Below are positions 44,733 through 54,133 of a DNA stretch of 64,000 bases, one piece after another; position 1 is the stretch's first letter; each line of letters opens with the position of its first letter. The position numbers and the translations under genes are program-made. Below the pieces are notes generated by a model. That model worked only from the letters and a program-made list of their open reading frames with translations. It searched no databases and was not told the DNA's origin. Origin of the DNA: Paludibacteraceae bacterium (GTDB taxonomy: Bacteria; Bacteroidota; Bacteroidia; Bacteroidales; Paludibacteraceae); the NCBI GenBank assembly GCA_024405875.1, contig JAKSOA010000006.1, positions 1 through 64,000 on the forward strand, in the 5' to 3' direction.

Positions 44733-46964
44733 GTGAAAAGGGTTGCTTATATATTATGTTTATTGATGGTTGCCGCGGCGGCAGTTGCTGACTGCGGTAC
44801 TGCCATTAGTGTGCCGGTAGTCAAAGAGTGCTCATTCAAGCAGTACACACTAACTACAGGTGCCGGTCAAATCACAAAAACAGACTGCGGTTGGACAACT
44901 AAGAAATACAATGATGTATGGCTCAAGGCAGTTATGCCAGAGAGCGGACGCCTTGCAATTGCCACTGAGGGGAATTACCTTAACGGTTTTGTCGCCGTAT
45001 ATACAGGGGAGTGCTCATCACTGCGTACCGTTATCTGTTCAAATAACGGACGTGTGCCTGAGGTGCTTGACATAAACACAATAAAACCAGGTGAGACAGT
45101 TTATGTGAGGGTGGCAATGACATCTGACTCAAAGGTGGGGGTCTGTTTGTATGAACTTGAGAATATAGAGAAACCTGAATGCAAGTCATCTGAGGTTATT
45201 GCGGCAAACCTGTGTCGTGACGCCACTCTTATAAAATCTCCAAGCGGTTATTGTGGCAATACAAGTTCCTCCTATTCCGCTGAAAAGCCTGGCAATCTTC
45301 AGAATGAGTTCTGCGGTTCCATTGAGAATAACTCATGGCTTCAGTTTGTGGCATCAGAGGAGACAGCAAGCCTTAATATCTTCACATATAACTGCCAAAG
45401 AGGCATAGGCATACAGATGCGAATATATGAGACAGAGGATTGCAAGATTTTTATTCCTTACTCAAACTGCTGGAATCCAGCCATAGAGACGAACGGAGTT
45501 GTTACGGCAACCGGTCTCACGCCAGGCAAAAGATACTACCTTATGATAGACGGTTATGCCGGTGATGTGTGTGACTATACTATTTCTGCCGGAGAGGGTG
45601 TTGAGACTGCGGAGGTTATGTATGAGCGTAGTTTTTGTAAAGGCACAGTCTATAAAGATGAATATTTCCCCGAAGGCCTGACAGAGCCGGGCGTGCATAA
45701 GAAAACAATTATGGGGGAAGAGGGTAAGGAGACATTTATTATACTTACGCTTACTGAAATAACCCCTGTACATACCTATTTGTACGGTCATATTTACTCT
45801 TGTGAACGGTACCAGGAGCACGGATTTGACGTGAATACCGCTGGCAAGCATTATCAATATCTTACATCAAAGGCTGGTTGTGACAGCATTGTGGAGTTGG
45901 AACTGACAGTTGAGCCAAGGAAAGAGTATGAACTCTATGCGTCCATTTGTCAGGGCTCAACATACTCATATAACGGATTTTTTGAGTCTAAACCGGGTGA
46001 TTACACCCGTACGGTACCAAGTGTGCAGGGCTGTGACAGCGTTGTAACCCTGCACCTCAGTGTCACCCCGGGACTTGACCTTGCGGTAAGCGGTGAGCGG
46101 AAGATATGTGAAGGAGATGAGACTACCATTTTTGCGTCAGGAGGCGTAAAGTATATATGGAAAGACGCTTCAGGCAATGTCATAGGGGAGGGAGATTCCA
46201 TACACCTTTCACCAAGTGCCACTGCGTCATATAAATTATACTCATCAACTGTGGATGCTTGTCCCGCCACTGTTACAGACTGTCAGGGGAATATCTATCC
46301 TGTGGTCAAAATAGGCAGGCAGTGCTGGACGGCTGAAAATCTCAAGGCTACACGCTATGATACTGAAAGTGAGCGTCCTAATGCGTATATATATGCTATG
46401 ACATCTGATGAGTCAGCAGGACCGTATTATTTCAATCCAAAAAATGAGCATACAGAGTATTCCGGCAATCTTACGCAGGAACAAAGAAACAAGTTAGGCT
46501 TACTCTACACGTGGGCAGCCGCAGTGGGACTGAAGAGTGAGGCGGACGCTCTATCTCAAGTTACAGTGTTCCCTGGAGACCGTCAGGGTATATGTCCTAA
46601 CGGATGGCACGTACCGGATACATTAGAGATAATTACTTTGCTTGAAACTGTATCAGAGATAGAATATTCAGGAACGCATCTGAAGACTAAATCAGGTTGG
46701 TACACTGGGAGCGGTTATGTTGCCGGTATAGATGATTACGGATTCTCTCTTCTGCCTGCCGGGTTCGCCGCCGCTAATCAGGCTTGGTACACAGGTGCCA
46801 ACGGCTCATTCTGGTCTGCTGACCCTTGGACATACAGCAAGGACAAGAGTTATAAGGAGAAGGCTGTTGATGTATTTACATTCTATAGTGAATATACCTG
46901 CTATCTTACGCATAATGAGAAATACTACGGACGGGCGGTAAGATGTGTGAAAAGATTGGAGTGA
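44733..46964 (+). CDS. Secreted protein with GCDS repeats and C-terminal FISUMP domain
   Basis: 743 aa starting at GTG, with signal peptide (VAYILCLLMVAAAAVADC). Two N-terminal beta domains are followed by two GCDS-type repeats (YSCERYQEHGFDV...AGCDSIVELELTV; ICQGSTYSYNGFFE...GCDSVVTLHLSV) like those in the preceding gene. Then come an Ig-like segment and a Fibrobacter succinogenes major paralogous domain (DCQGNIYPVVKIGRQCWTAE, ICPNGWHVPDTLEI, AVRCVKRLE). No T9SS domain is seen at its end. It lies 82 bases after the sorted GCDS-repeat protein and is probably a functional partner. Role unknown, surface location inferred. Confidence 0.85.
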   Translation: MKRVAYILCLLMVAAAAVADCGTAISVPVVKECSFKQYTLTTGAGQITKTDCGWTTKKYNDVWLKAVMPESGRLAIATEGNYLNGFVAVYTGECSSLRTVICSNNGRVPEVLDINTIKPGETVYVRVAMTSDSKVGVCLYELENIEKPECKSSEVIAANLCRDATLIKSPSGYCGNTSSSYSAEKPGNLQNEFCGSIENNSWLQFVASEETASLNIFTYNCQRGIGIQMRIYETEDCKIFIPYSNCWNPAIETNGVVTATGLTPGKRYYLMIDGYAGDVCDYTISAGEGVETAEVMYERSFCKGTVYKDEYFPEGLTEPGVHKKTIMGEEGKETFIILTLTEITPVHTYLYGHIYSCERYQEHGFDVNTAGKHYQYLTSKAGCDSIVELELTVEPRKEYELYASICQGSTYSYNGFFESKPGDYTRTVPSVQGCDSVVTLHLSVTPGLDLAVSGERKICEGDETTIFASGGVKYIWKDASGNVIGEGDSIHLSPSATASYKLYSSTVDACPATVTDCQGNIYPVVKIGRQCWTAENLKATRYDTESERPNAYIYAMTSDESAGPYYFNPKNEHTEYSGNLTQEQRNKLGLLYTWAAAVGLKSEADALSQVTVFPGDRQGICPNGWHVPDTLEIITLLETVSEIEYSGTHLKTKSGWYTGSGYVAGIDDYGFSLLPAGFAAANQAWYTGANGSFWSADPWTYSKDKSYKEKAVDVFTFYSEYTCYLTHNEKYYGRAVRCVKRLE

Positions 46965-46991
46965 ATAGAGTAAAAAGTGAAAAGTGAAAAG

Positions 46992-47085
46992 TTGACTGTT
47001 ACTAGGAACGAGTGCAGAACTAAGTTTACTTAGGTTATGCCGAGTGACGAAGTAACATGGTTAAAACGAAGTTTTAACAAAAGTT
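46992..47085 (+). repeat. 94-bp intergenic repeat, copy 1
   Basis: Nearly identical (about 3 mismatches) to 52914-53007. It begins TTGACTGTTACTAGGAACGA and includes the hairpin GTTAAAAC-GAA-GTTTTAAC. Both copies lie between genes. Confidence 0.9.
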
Positions 47086-47118
47086 GAAAAAATTGAGAAT
47101 TTAAAACGATTTTTTTAT

Positions 47119-47126
47119 TAAATTTG
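47119..47126 (+). promoter_or_regulatory. Promoter -7 element of MFS gene
   Basis: TAAATTTG, with TTG at 47093-47095 as a weak -33 element; it lies 57 bases before the ATG. Confidence 0.5.
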
Positions 47127-47182
47127 TGCGCTCAAGTTTGCATATAACTTAATAACCATAAATAACCTTAAAATCAAATTCT

Positions 47183-48646
47183 ATGTTAGAAGGACAGAAA
47201 AAGATGAGCACGTGGTTCTATGCACTGCTCAGTTTGCCTGCTACTGCAATGGGTTTCGGCCTGTCAGTACAAATCTCTGCTTTAAGTTGGATATTGTCAA
47301 CGAAGTATGGTCTTAGTATCGGTGATATAGGTATAGTATGGGCTGCAGGTCCTATTGCCGGTATCATAGCTCAGCCAATCGTGGGTGCTGTAAGTGATAA
47401 ACTTTGGTTTATGGGAGGCCGTCGCCGCCCTTGGATTATCTTTGGAGGTCTGCTTACTGGTCTTATGCTTTTAGCCCTGCCAAACCTTGAGATAGTACAG
47501 AAGATGCTTGGTATGGAGGGTGCCGCAGGCTTGCTTCCAATTGCTGTTTGCGTGGCTCTTACACTTGACCTGTCCATTAACGTAAGTTTTAACCCTACAC
47601 GTTCACTTGTAGCGGACTGTACCACACAGGAACAGCGCAGTAAGGGTTACACCTGGATGCAGACAGTATCAGGTACCTGCGGTGTGCTCGCTTATCTTAT
47701 AGCGGTGCTTTGGGGTAATGAGACTCTTATATATGTAGGTATGGCAATAGCGGTTCTCTTTACCATTGTGCCTATATTCTTCATTGAGGAACCTCGTGAA
47801 TTAAGTGCTGAGTCATCAGATGACGCAGTAAAGAGTGTTGATACCGCCGCTCCAAAAGGCTCTATAATCAAGGATATGAATAACGCCGTTCTCCCTCTTT
47901 ACGGTTTCCTTGTGTACGGCATCTATGTAATTGTAGCAAAACTCTTTATTCCAGCCGACATAATAGCCTCAATGCCTCATTATTTTGGATTGAACGCAGT
48001 TGAACTTGCTTGTGTTGCAATTGAAATAGTGGCGCTTCTGTTAGTGCTTACCAATACATTTAAGGTAAAGGAAGATATGCACGAGTTCCAGAAGATTTTG
48101 CTTGCACACTCATTTACTTGGTGGGGCGTTCAAACTATGAACGTATATATGTTCTTCTATGTTGCAAATGTAATTTCAGGCATAGATGCAGGTTCCGCTC
48201 AAACAGTAAACTCAATGGCGTTCCTTGTACGTGACCTTATAGGCGCTTTGCTACCTGTTCTTGTACTTAATGTAATTGCCGCCAAGAAGGGTATGGCTCA
48301 CACTCATACAGGGGCAATCCTTGCAATGGCTTTAGGCTATGGTATCATCTACTTCTGCGGAGCAAACATTTACACATTCTTTGTGGCTCTTGTCATAGTT
48401 GGTATTGGTTGGGCGTCACTTGTATCACTGCCGTTCGCTATTATGAGTTCACGTGTTGACCAATCCAAGATGGGACTATATATGGGTATATTCAACCTCT
48501 CTGTAGTTCTTCCGCAGTTGGTTGCCTCATTCAAGATGGGTGAGGTTATTGATGCCGCTGAGGACAAGTCAATAATATTCGCAATCTGCGCTATATGTCT
48601 TCTTATCTCAGGTATCCTTTGGATATTTGTTAAGGAGAAGAAGTAG
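47183..48646 (+). CDS. MFS sugar transporter (SLC45/GPH-like)
   Basis: 487 aa with about 12 membrane helices. AGPIAGIIAQPIVGAVSDKL and GGRRRPWIIFGGLLTGLM match the sucrose/maltoside-type (SLC45, GPH-related) transporters of Bacteroidota. The DCTTQEQRSKGYTWMQTVSG stretch is also typical of that group. It probably moves a di- or oligosaccharide; no glycoside hydrolase is adjacent to specify which. Confidence 0.87.
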   Translation: MLEGQKKMSTWFYALLSLPATAMGFGLSVQISALSWILSTKYGLSIGDIGIVWAAGPIAGIIAQPIVGAVSDKLWFMGGRRRPWIIFGGLLTGLMLLALPNLEIVQKMLGMEGAAGLLPIAVCVALTLDLSINVSFNPTRSLVADCTTQEQRSKGYTWMQTVSGTCGVLAYLIAVLWGNETLIYVGMAIAVLFTIVPIFFIEEPRELSAESSDDAVKSVDTAAPKGSIIKDMNNAVLPLYGFLVYGIYVIVAKLFIPADIIASMPHYFGLNAVELACVAIEIVALLLVLTNTFKVKEDMHEFQKILLAHSFTWWGVQTMNVYMFFYVANVISGIDAGSAQTVNSMAFLVRDLIGALLPVLVLNVIAAKKGMAHTHTGAILAMALGYGIIYFCGANIYTFFVALVIVGIGWASLVSLPFAIMSSRVDQSKMGLYMGIFNLSVVLPQLVASFKMGEVIDAAEDKSIIFAICAICLLISGILWIFVKEKK

Positions 48647-48703
48647 GGACAATTAACAATTAGCAATTAGTAATTAGTAATTAGTAATTAACAGAGGGGA
48701 TTG

Positions 48704-49309
48704 TTAGGGAATAACTGTATCGGAGTTGATGTTGTCTATATAGTTCAACAAACTCTCTCTTCCGATAGTTTTTTCTGAAGATGTTATAAAGATTGGGGGA
48801 AGTGTCTCCCAATCTTCTTTTAATCTCTCCTTGTAATTCTCAATATTTGTGTTGAGAGCGGTTTTTGTAAGTTTGTCGGCTTTGGTGAATACTATTGAGA
48901 ATGGAATGCCGTTCTCTCCAGCCCAGTTTATGAACTCAATGTCAATCTTTTGTGGTTCAAGTCGGCTGTCAATAAGCACAAAGAGGTTTGTGAGAGCCTC
49001 ACGCCCCAGAATATATCCCTCAATCATTGCACGCAACTCATCTCTCTGTTTTTTGCCACGCTGAGCAAAACCGTATCCTGGCAAATCCACAAGATACCAG
49101 GCGTCATTTATCAGAAAATGGTTTATTAGCAGTGTCTTACCAGGTGTGGAACCTGTAAGAGCAAGGCCTTTATGGTCTGTCAGCATATTTATCAGAGATG
49201 ATTTGCCTACATTTGACCTACCTATGAAGGCATATTCAGGTAGTGCTGACTTAGGACAGTCTGAAACCTTTGGGCTACTTTTAATAAATACCGCACTTTT
49301 AATAATCAT
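48704..49309 (-). CDS. engB: Ribosome-biogenesis GTPase EngB (YihA/YsxC)
   Basis: 201 aa TrmE-Era-type GTPase needed for large-subunit assembly. G1 is [13 protein letters not shown]2 region STPGKT, G3 DLPGYGFA, G4 TKAD and G5 in ITSSEK. Length and the [20 protein letters not shown] segment are standard. It is divergent from recR across a palindromic promoter. Confidence 0.95.
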   Translation of the reverse strand: MIIKSAVFIKSSPKVSDCPKSALPEYAFIGRSNVGKSSLINMLTDHKGLALTGSTPGKTLLINHFLINDAWYLVDLPGYGFAQRGKKQRDELRAMIEGYILGREALTNLFVLIDSRLEPQKIDIEFINWAGENGIPFSIVFTKADKLTKTALNTNIENYKERLKEDWETLPPIFITSSEKTIGRESLLNYIDNINSDTVIP

Positions 49310-49345
49310 AAAACCTTTCTCCTTGACCCTTGTCCCTTTAACCTA

Positions 49346-49383
49346 TTTTTTACTATCTTTGTAACTGCAAAGATAGTAAAAAA
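49346..49383. promoter_or_regulatory. Palindromic divergent promoter of engB and recR
   Basis: A 16-bp perfect inverted repeat (TTTTTTACTATCTTTG at 49346-49361 and its complement at 49368-49383) with a 6-base spacer. Each arm carries a TATCTTTG -7 element on its own strand. The right arm abuts the recR ATG. Confidence 0.7.
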
Positions 49384-49998
49384 ATGCAGTCATATCCTTC
49401 ATACTTGCTTGAAAATGCTGTCAATCAGCTTTCAAAACTGCCTGGAGTAGGGCGTAAGTCGGCGTTGAGGCTTGCCCTCTATCTGCTGCGTCAGGATAAG
49501 GAGCAGGTTAATGACTTCGCCCAGTCAATACTGCTTATGAAGAATGAGGTCAAGTATTGCAAGGTGTGCAAGAATATATCAGACTCTGATGTCTGCCAAA
49601 TATGCTCAGACCCTAAGCGTGACGCCTCAACAGTTTGTGTGGTTGAGACAATCAAGGAGGTTATGCTTGTGGAGGAGACCGAGCAATATCACGGGCTCTA
49701 TCACGTGCTTGGCGGTGTCATAAGCCCGATGGATGGAATAAAACCGTCAGACCTTGAGATAGAGAGTCTTGTGGAGCGTGTGGCGGCTGGTGGCATAAAG
49801 GAGATAGTGTTTGCATTGAGCCCCACTATGGAGGGCGATACAACTGCTTATTACATAGCCCGCAAGCTAAAGGATTTTGACGTTAAGATTACTACCATTG
49901 CACGTGGCATCTCAGTGGGTGATGAGTTGCAATACTCAGATTCCGTGACATTGGGACGCTCAATACTGGACAGAACGGAGTATAGAATTAATAATTAA
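49384..49998 (+). CDS. recR: Recombination mediator RecR
   Basis: 204 aa. An N-terminal helix-hairpin-helix ([20 protein letters not shown]) is followed by a four-Cys zinc motif ([16 protein letters not shown]). A Toprim domain comes next ([26 protein letters not shown]), then a Walker-B-like C-terminal region. It acts with RecO/RecF in loading RecA at gaps. Intact. Confidence 0.96.
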   Translation: MQSYPSYLLENAVNQLSKLPGVGRKSALRLALYLLRQDKEQVNDFAQSILLMKNEVKYCKVCKNISDSDVCQICSDPKRDASTVCVVETIKEVMLVEETEQYHGLYHVLGGVISPMDGIKPSDLEIESLVERVAAGGIKEIVFALSPTMEGDTTAYYIARKLKDFDVKITTIARGISVGDELQYSDSVTLGRSILDRTEYRINN

Positions 49999-50027
49999 CA
50001 ATTAATAATTAATAATTGACAGCCTCG

Positions 50028-50055
50028 TCATACCGAGCGTTAGCGAGGTATCTCA
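50028..50055 (+). repeat. Dispersed GTCATACCGAGCG repeat
   Basis: GTCATACCGAGCGTTAGCGA then GGTATCTC; an inverted, diverged relative lies inside dsbD at 8886-8914. Confidence 0.6.
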
Positions 50056-50077
50056 TAATGTTTAAGAGGAATAAGTT

Positions 50078-50527
50078 ATGAAAGAGATTAATAACAAACT
50101 TTTGGCAATATATTACTGCATTTATGCGGTGTTTGTAGTAGGAATAGTGTGTGCTCATATATTCAATTACAGTTTTCCTAAGTTGTATGGAACAGAAAGG
50201 CTTGTTGCTGAATATATTGAGCTTGGCTTGATGCTGGTTCTTATACCTGTTGCCATCGGGGTATATAACAGTAAGATGAAGAAGCAGGTTGACCTTGCGT
50301 ACTATTTCAAGTGGAACCTGTTCCAAATGCTTATGATTGCATTTACAGGCATCGTGGCAATAGTGGTTTACGCCCTGATTCCCCTGAATGGCAGACTTGA
50401 TGTGACTGAGGATTTGAATCCCACGATGTTCCAAAGCCTGAAGAACCTTTTCCCGATGTTAATAATTTTCATTGCACTTATATTTTGCAAACCAACAAAG
50501 TATAAGATTCAGCACTATTTTTCCTAA
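50078..50527 (+). CDS. Hypothetical four-helix membrane protein
   Basis: 149 aa with four predicted membrane helices (about residues 10-29, 45-62, 83-104, 124-142). No conserved domain recognised. It lies 79 bases after recR, behind a dispersed repeat, and is followed by a HAD-like gene. Function unknown. Confidence 0.65.
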   Translation: MKEINNKLLAIYYCIYAVFVVGIVCAHIFNYSFPKLYGTERLVAEYIELGLMLVLIPVAIGVYNSKMKKQVDLAYYFKWNLFQMLMIAFTGIVAIVVYALIPLNGRLDVTEDLNPTMFQSLKNLFPMLIIFIALIFCKPTKYKIQHYFS

Positions 50528-50575
50528 CATTCCTAACTTTTCTTTTTTCTTTTTTAACTTTTCACTAAAGATAAT

Positions 50576-51013
50576 ATGATAATAGCAGTAGATTTTGACG
50601 GAACCATTGTTACGCACGAATATCCGCGTATAGGCAAGCCTATTCCATTTGCTCTTGAGACCCTGAAAAAGTTGCAATCAGAAGACCATTGCCAGATTAT
50701 CTTGTGGACGTACCGCACGGGAGAACTGCTTGAAGAGGCGGTGGAGTACTGCCACAGTAACGGGCTTGAACTCTATGCCGTTAACAGCAACCACCCTGAG
50801 GAAGAGAGAGATAATGCTGAATATTCACGTAAGATAAACGCTGACATTTACATTGATGACCGCAATCTTGGCGGATTGCCTGACTGGGGTGTCATCTATG
50901 CCATAATCAAAGGGCAGACAAAGCCCTCTTACAATAATGAGTTTCTTTTAGCCAAACCTAAGAAGAATTGGCTTATCCGTTTGGGAGAGCGTTTGCAGAG
51001 CAGTGACTATTAA
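50576..51013 (+). CDS. Small HAD-like hydrolase
   Basis: 145 aa with MIIAVDFDGTIVTHEYPRIG at the N-terminus (catalytic DxD), a Thr in ILWTYRTGELLEEA, and an acidic late motif (DIYIDDRNLGG). This matches the short, capless HAD phosphatases of Bacteroides (BT_0820 type, from memory). Substrate unknown. The stop is directly followed by the glycosyltransferase ATG, so the two are co-transcribed. Confidence 0.85.
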   Translation: MIIAVDFDGTIVTHEYPRIGKPIPFALETLKKLQSEDHCQIILWTYRTGELLEEAVEYCHSNGLELYAVNSNHPEEERDNAEYSRKINADIYIDDRNLGGLPDWGVIYAIIKGQTKPSYNNEFLLAKPKKNWLIRLGERLQSSDY

Positions 51014-51853
51014 ATGCATCGTCTGTCAGTAATAATAGTAAACTACAAGGTCAAGGATTTGCTTCTTGAGTGCCTTGCAAGGGTAAGACGCGCCGCTGAG
51101 GGGCTTGATGTTGAGGTCTTTGTTGTGGATAACGCTTCTTTTGACGGCTCTGCGGAGGCTGTGGCTACCTCCTTCCCCGATGTTAACTATATTCAAAGTG
51201 CTGAGAATGTGGGCTTTGCAAAAGCAAATAACATTGCCATACGCAAGTCAGACTCACAGTATATATTACTGCTTAACCCTGACTTGTTCATAGAAGATGA
51301 CACTTTACGCAGGGTGCTTGCAGAGGCAGATGAATTGGAGAATTTGGGAGCCATCGGGGTTAGAATGATTGATGGTGACGGTAAATTCCTTAAGGAGAGC
51401 AAGCGTAACCGACCTACGCTGTGGCGTTCATTCTGTAAAATCGTGGGGTTGACAAAACTTTTTCCAAACAGTCCGCTGTTTGCGTCATATTATAATGTCC
51501 GTCTTAAAGAGAGTGAGAAGGGTAGGACAGATGTGTTGTGCGGTGCCTTTATGTTATTGAACAGTGCTGTATTAAAGGAGAAGGCTTTGCTTCCTGAGTG
51601 CTACTTTATGTTTGGTGAGGACGTGGATTTGTCTGTTTCAATAGTAGATGCAGGTTTTTATAACTACTACCTGCCAATCACTGTCACCCATCTTAAAGGC
51701 AAGAGTTCAAATCACCGTTCACGTGCATACTATGAAGCCTTTTATGGCTCTATGTCAATTTATGTGGACCGCCATAGCCGGTGCCCACTTGCTAAAGCAC
51801 TTGTGCGTATTGCTGTAAAAGTGATAATAGCAATTAAATTAATTAATAATTAA
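51014..51853 (+). CDS. Family 2 glycosyltransferase
   Basis: 279 aa GT-A glycosyltransferase. HRLSVIIVNYKVKDLLLECL opens the nucleotide-binding fold, VFVVDNASFDGSA and LLLNPDLFIEDD carry the donor/metal-binding Asp residues, and FMFGEDVDLSVSIVDAG is the acceptor-side ED motif. The pattern is rhamnosyltransferase-like. It probably acts in cell-surface polysaccharide or O-antigen synthesis. It begins at the base after the HAD-like gene's stop. Confidence 0.9.
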   Translation: MHRLSVIIVNYKVKDLLLECLARVRRAAEGLDVEVFVVDNASFDGSAEAVATSFPDVNYIQSAENVGFAKANNIAIRKSDSQYILLLNPDLFIEDDTLRRVLAEADELENLGAIGVRMIDGDGKFLKESKRNRPTLWRSFCKIVGLTKLFPNSPLFASYYNVRLKESEKGRTDVLCGAFMLLNSAVLKEKALLPECYFMFGEDVDLSVSIVDAGFYNYYLPITVTHLKGKSSNHRSRAYYEAFYGSMSIYVDRHSRCPLAKALVRIAVKVIIAIKLINN

Positions 51854-51861
51854 TAATTAAT

Positions 51862-52383
51862 ATGTTTTTGCAATCAGATAATATTGTGCTACGAGCATTG
51901 GAACCAGAGGATTTGGATTTTCTCTACACGTTGGAGAATGACGCCTCTCTATGGGGTACTACAAATACGGTTTCTCCGTACTCAAAGTATGAACTGAAGC
52001 AATATATAGCCTCATCACCTCGTGACATATATACGCAAGGACAACTGAAACTGATAATAGAGCGGAAGGTTGATGGTGAGCGTTTAGGTTTGCTTGACCT
52101 CTTTAATTTTGACTATCACAACTCACGTCTTGAGGTTGGAATAATGATAACGGAGCCGTTCCGCCGCTCAGGCTATGCTTTTGAAGCGTTGCAACAGGCA
52201 CGTGAGTATGTTTTTGGATTCCTGCACCTGCATCAGATATATTGCCACATACCGGTAGGCAATACCGCCTCTGAGTCCCTGTTTACAAAAGCGGGCTATA
52301 AAAAAACAGCCACCCTTCCTGGTTGGATTCAATGTGAAACCGGATGGGTGGATGTAATTATAATGATAAGAGTTAATGCTTAA
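51862..52383 (+). CDS. GNAT family N-acetyltransferase
   Basis: 173 aa of the RimJ/RimL-type GNAT group (LRALEPEDLDFLYTLENDAS). The acetyl-CoA loop region is EVGIMITEPFRRSGYAFEAL. The C-terminal TASESLFTKAGYKKTATL is typical of the fold. The acceptor is unknown. It overlaps the convergent purE by 4 bases at the 3' end. Confidence 0.87.
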   Translation: MFLQSDNIVLRALEPEDLDFLYTLENDASLWGTTNTVSPYSKYELKQYIASSPRDIYTQGQLKLIIERKVDGERLGLLDLFNFDYHNSRLEVGIMITEPFRRSGYAFEALQQAREYVFGFLHLHQIYCHIPVGNTASESLFTKAGYKKTATLPGWIQCETGWVDVIIMIRVNA

Positions 52384-52886
52384 TTAGTCTTGTACTCAAA
52401 CTTAACCTCTTTAAGTTCAGCGTTAGCCTTCTCAATCTTCTTTTTAAGATTCTCTTTGAATGCCGCAAACTCCTTCTGCAACTTGTCATCACTTACAGCA
52501 AGAATCTGAACAGCAAGAATGCCGGCGTTCATAGCACCGTTAATACCAACTGTGGCGACAGGTATGCCAGGAGGCATTTGAACAATAGATAGCAGTGAGT
52601 CAAGACCCTCAATTGATGATTTAATAGGTACCCCGATGACAGGGAGCGTTGTCATTGACGCTATTACACCACCAAGATGCGCCGCCATACCAGCCGCCGC
52701 TATTATAACTTTAATGCCACGGCGTTGGGCGTTCTTTGCAAACTCTTCAACAGCCTCCGGAGTGCGGTGTGCTGAGAGAGCGTTCATTTCAAATGGGATT
52801 TTGAAGTCATTCAGCACCTGAGCCGCCTTCTCCATAACCGGAAGGTCACTTGTGCTGCCCATAATGATTGATACTACAGGAATCAT
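52380..52886 (-). CDS. purE: N5-carboxyaminoimidazole ribonucleotide mutase
   Basis: 168 aa class I PurE of de novo purine synthesis. IIMGSTSDLPVMEKA binds the phosphate, SAHRTPEAVEEFA carries the catalytic His, and AAAGMAAHLGGVIASMTTLP completes the active site. Full length with a Lys-rich C-terminal tail. Copy 2 of the 94-bp repeat lies just upstream. Confidence 0.96.
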   Translation of the reverse strand: MIPVVSIIMGSTSDLPVMEKAAQVLNDFKIPFEMNALSAHRTPEAVEEFAKNAQRRGIKVIIAAAGMAAHLGGVIASMTTLPVIGVPIKSSIEGLDSLLSIVQMPPGIPVATVGINGAMNAGILAVQILAVSDDKLQKEFAAFKENLKKKIEKANAELKEVKFEYKTN

Positions 52887-52913
52887 ATTTAGTGAATAGT
52901 TAAAAGTTAAAAA

Positions 52914-53007
52914 TTGACTGTTACTAGGAACGAGTGCAAAACTAAGTTTACTTAAGTTATGCCGAGTGACGACGTAACATGGTTAAAACGAAGTTTTAAC
53001 AAAAGTT
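52914..53007 (+). repeat. 94-bp intergenic repeat, copy 2
   Basis: Same orientation as copy 1 at 46992-47085, differing at about three positions. It lies between purE and the endonuclease/phosphatase gene, which both face left. Confidence 0.9.
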
Positions 53008-53026
53008 AAAAGACTCCAATAGACCA

Positions 53027-54133
53027 TTATCCATTGACTTTAAATTTTAAAGTCAATGGATAATGGTCTGACATTTTCTGGTTATCAAGGTTGAACTCAA
53101 CTGGAACAAGGTCTTTTGATGTGAAAATATAATCAATTCTAAAGTTATAGATACCCTCGTGGAATGTGCTGCCCAAACTGAACGCTGTCATCAGAAGAAA
53201 GGCGTCATTGTGTCCTTCACTCAGCGTACGGTAAGAGTATGAAGACGGAATGTCATTCATATCACCGCAGAGTACAAGTTTGCTGTCAATATCTTTCACC
53301 CTATACTCAAGAGTGTCTGCCTGCATACAACGTTCAAGACTTGCCTTAACCAGTTTGTTGTAAATTTTGTGGAACACTCCGTTAGAGAAATCGGTTACAC
53401 TGTCATTAGGGTTGACTGCATCAGGCACAAGGTCTTTCTCTTGCTGTGTAAGTTGATTTGATTTAAGATAGAAGTTTACTACCGTAAGAGTGTCAGCACC
53501 AACGGCAATCTTTGATTTCAGGGCACCGTGACAAGATGAGTTGAAGTTAATCTTCTCACTCTCCACTATAGGATACTTTGAGAATGTTGCAACGCATTTT
53601 GCCACTCGTATGCTGTTATTCAGCACCTCAACACTGCAGTATGGGTAATCTGGCAGTTTGCTCTTAATGAATTCAAGCGTGTATGTACCTGTAGGGTAGT
53701 AAAGGAACTCTTGAAAACATACCACATCGGGGCTTGCTGAAGAGACATAGTCAAGAATCTTTTCTGCGTTGGCTACACCTTTTGAACCTTCAAACCAGTC
53801 AAACAGGTGAACATTGTAGGTCATAACCGATATGGCGTCAGGGACGTTTTTTGTCTCATACTTAGGAACCAGACTGTAGGTCTTCATCATATTTGGCGCC
53901 GATGCCGCAAGCAGTAGCAACCCTACTATTCCCATACGCCAGAAGCGGTTGCAGAACCAATACACAGAGAGAAACAGGGTGAGAATGAAGAGGGTGGAGA
54001 AGAATAGTGTGAGCGGGCAGAGTATATAGAGTGCTGATATAGGCTGAATGTATGAAATTACATCGGTCATAAGCAGAGCCACCCCCACTATCACACTAAG
54101 AATCCCTAATATTACATTAAAAAATGTTCTCAT
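53027..54133 (-). CDS. Membrane-anchored endonuclease/exonuclease/phosphatase family protein
   Basis: 368 aa. Three N-terminal membrane helices (about residues 5-85) precede an EEP domain with SVMTYNVHLFDWFEG, VVCFQEF, VLCGDMNDIPSSYSY and KMSDHYPLTLKF, so the catalytic Asn, Glu, Asp and His motifs are present. Such Bacteroidales proteins are probably envelope phosphodiesterases. It overlaps the rhomboid gene by 4 bases (ATGA), hence one operon. Confidence 0.88.
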   Translation of the reverse strand: MRTFFNVILGILSVIVGVALLMTDVISYIQPISALYILCPLTLFFSTLFILTLFLSVYWFCNRFWRMGIVGLLLLAASAPNMMKTYSLVPKYETKNVPDAISVMTYNVHLFDWFEGSKGVANAEKILDYVSSASPDVVCFQEFLYYPTGTYTLEFIKSKLPDYPYCSVEVLNNSIRVAKCVATFSKYPIVESEKINFNSSCHGALKSKIAVGADTLTVVNFYLKSNQLTQQEKDLVPDAVNPNDSVTDFSNGVFHKIYNKLVKASLERCMQADTLEYRVKDIDSKLVLCGDMNDIPSSYSYRTLSEGHNDAFLLMTAFSLGSTFHEGIYNFRIDYIFTSKDLVPVEFNLDNQKMSDHYPLTLKFKVNG

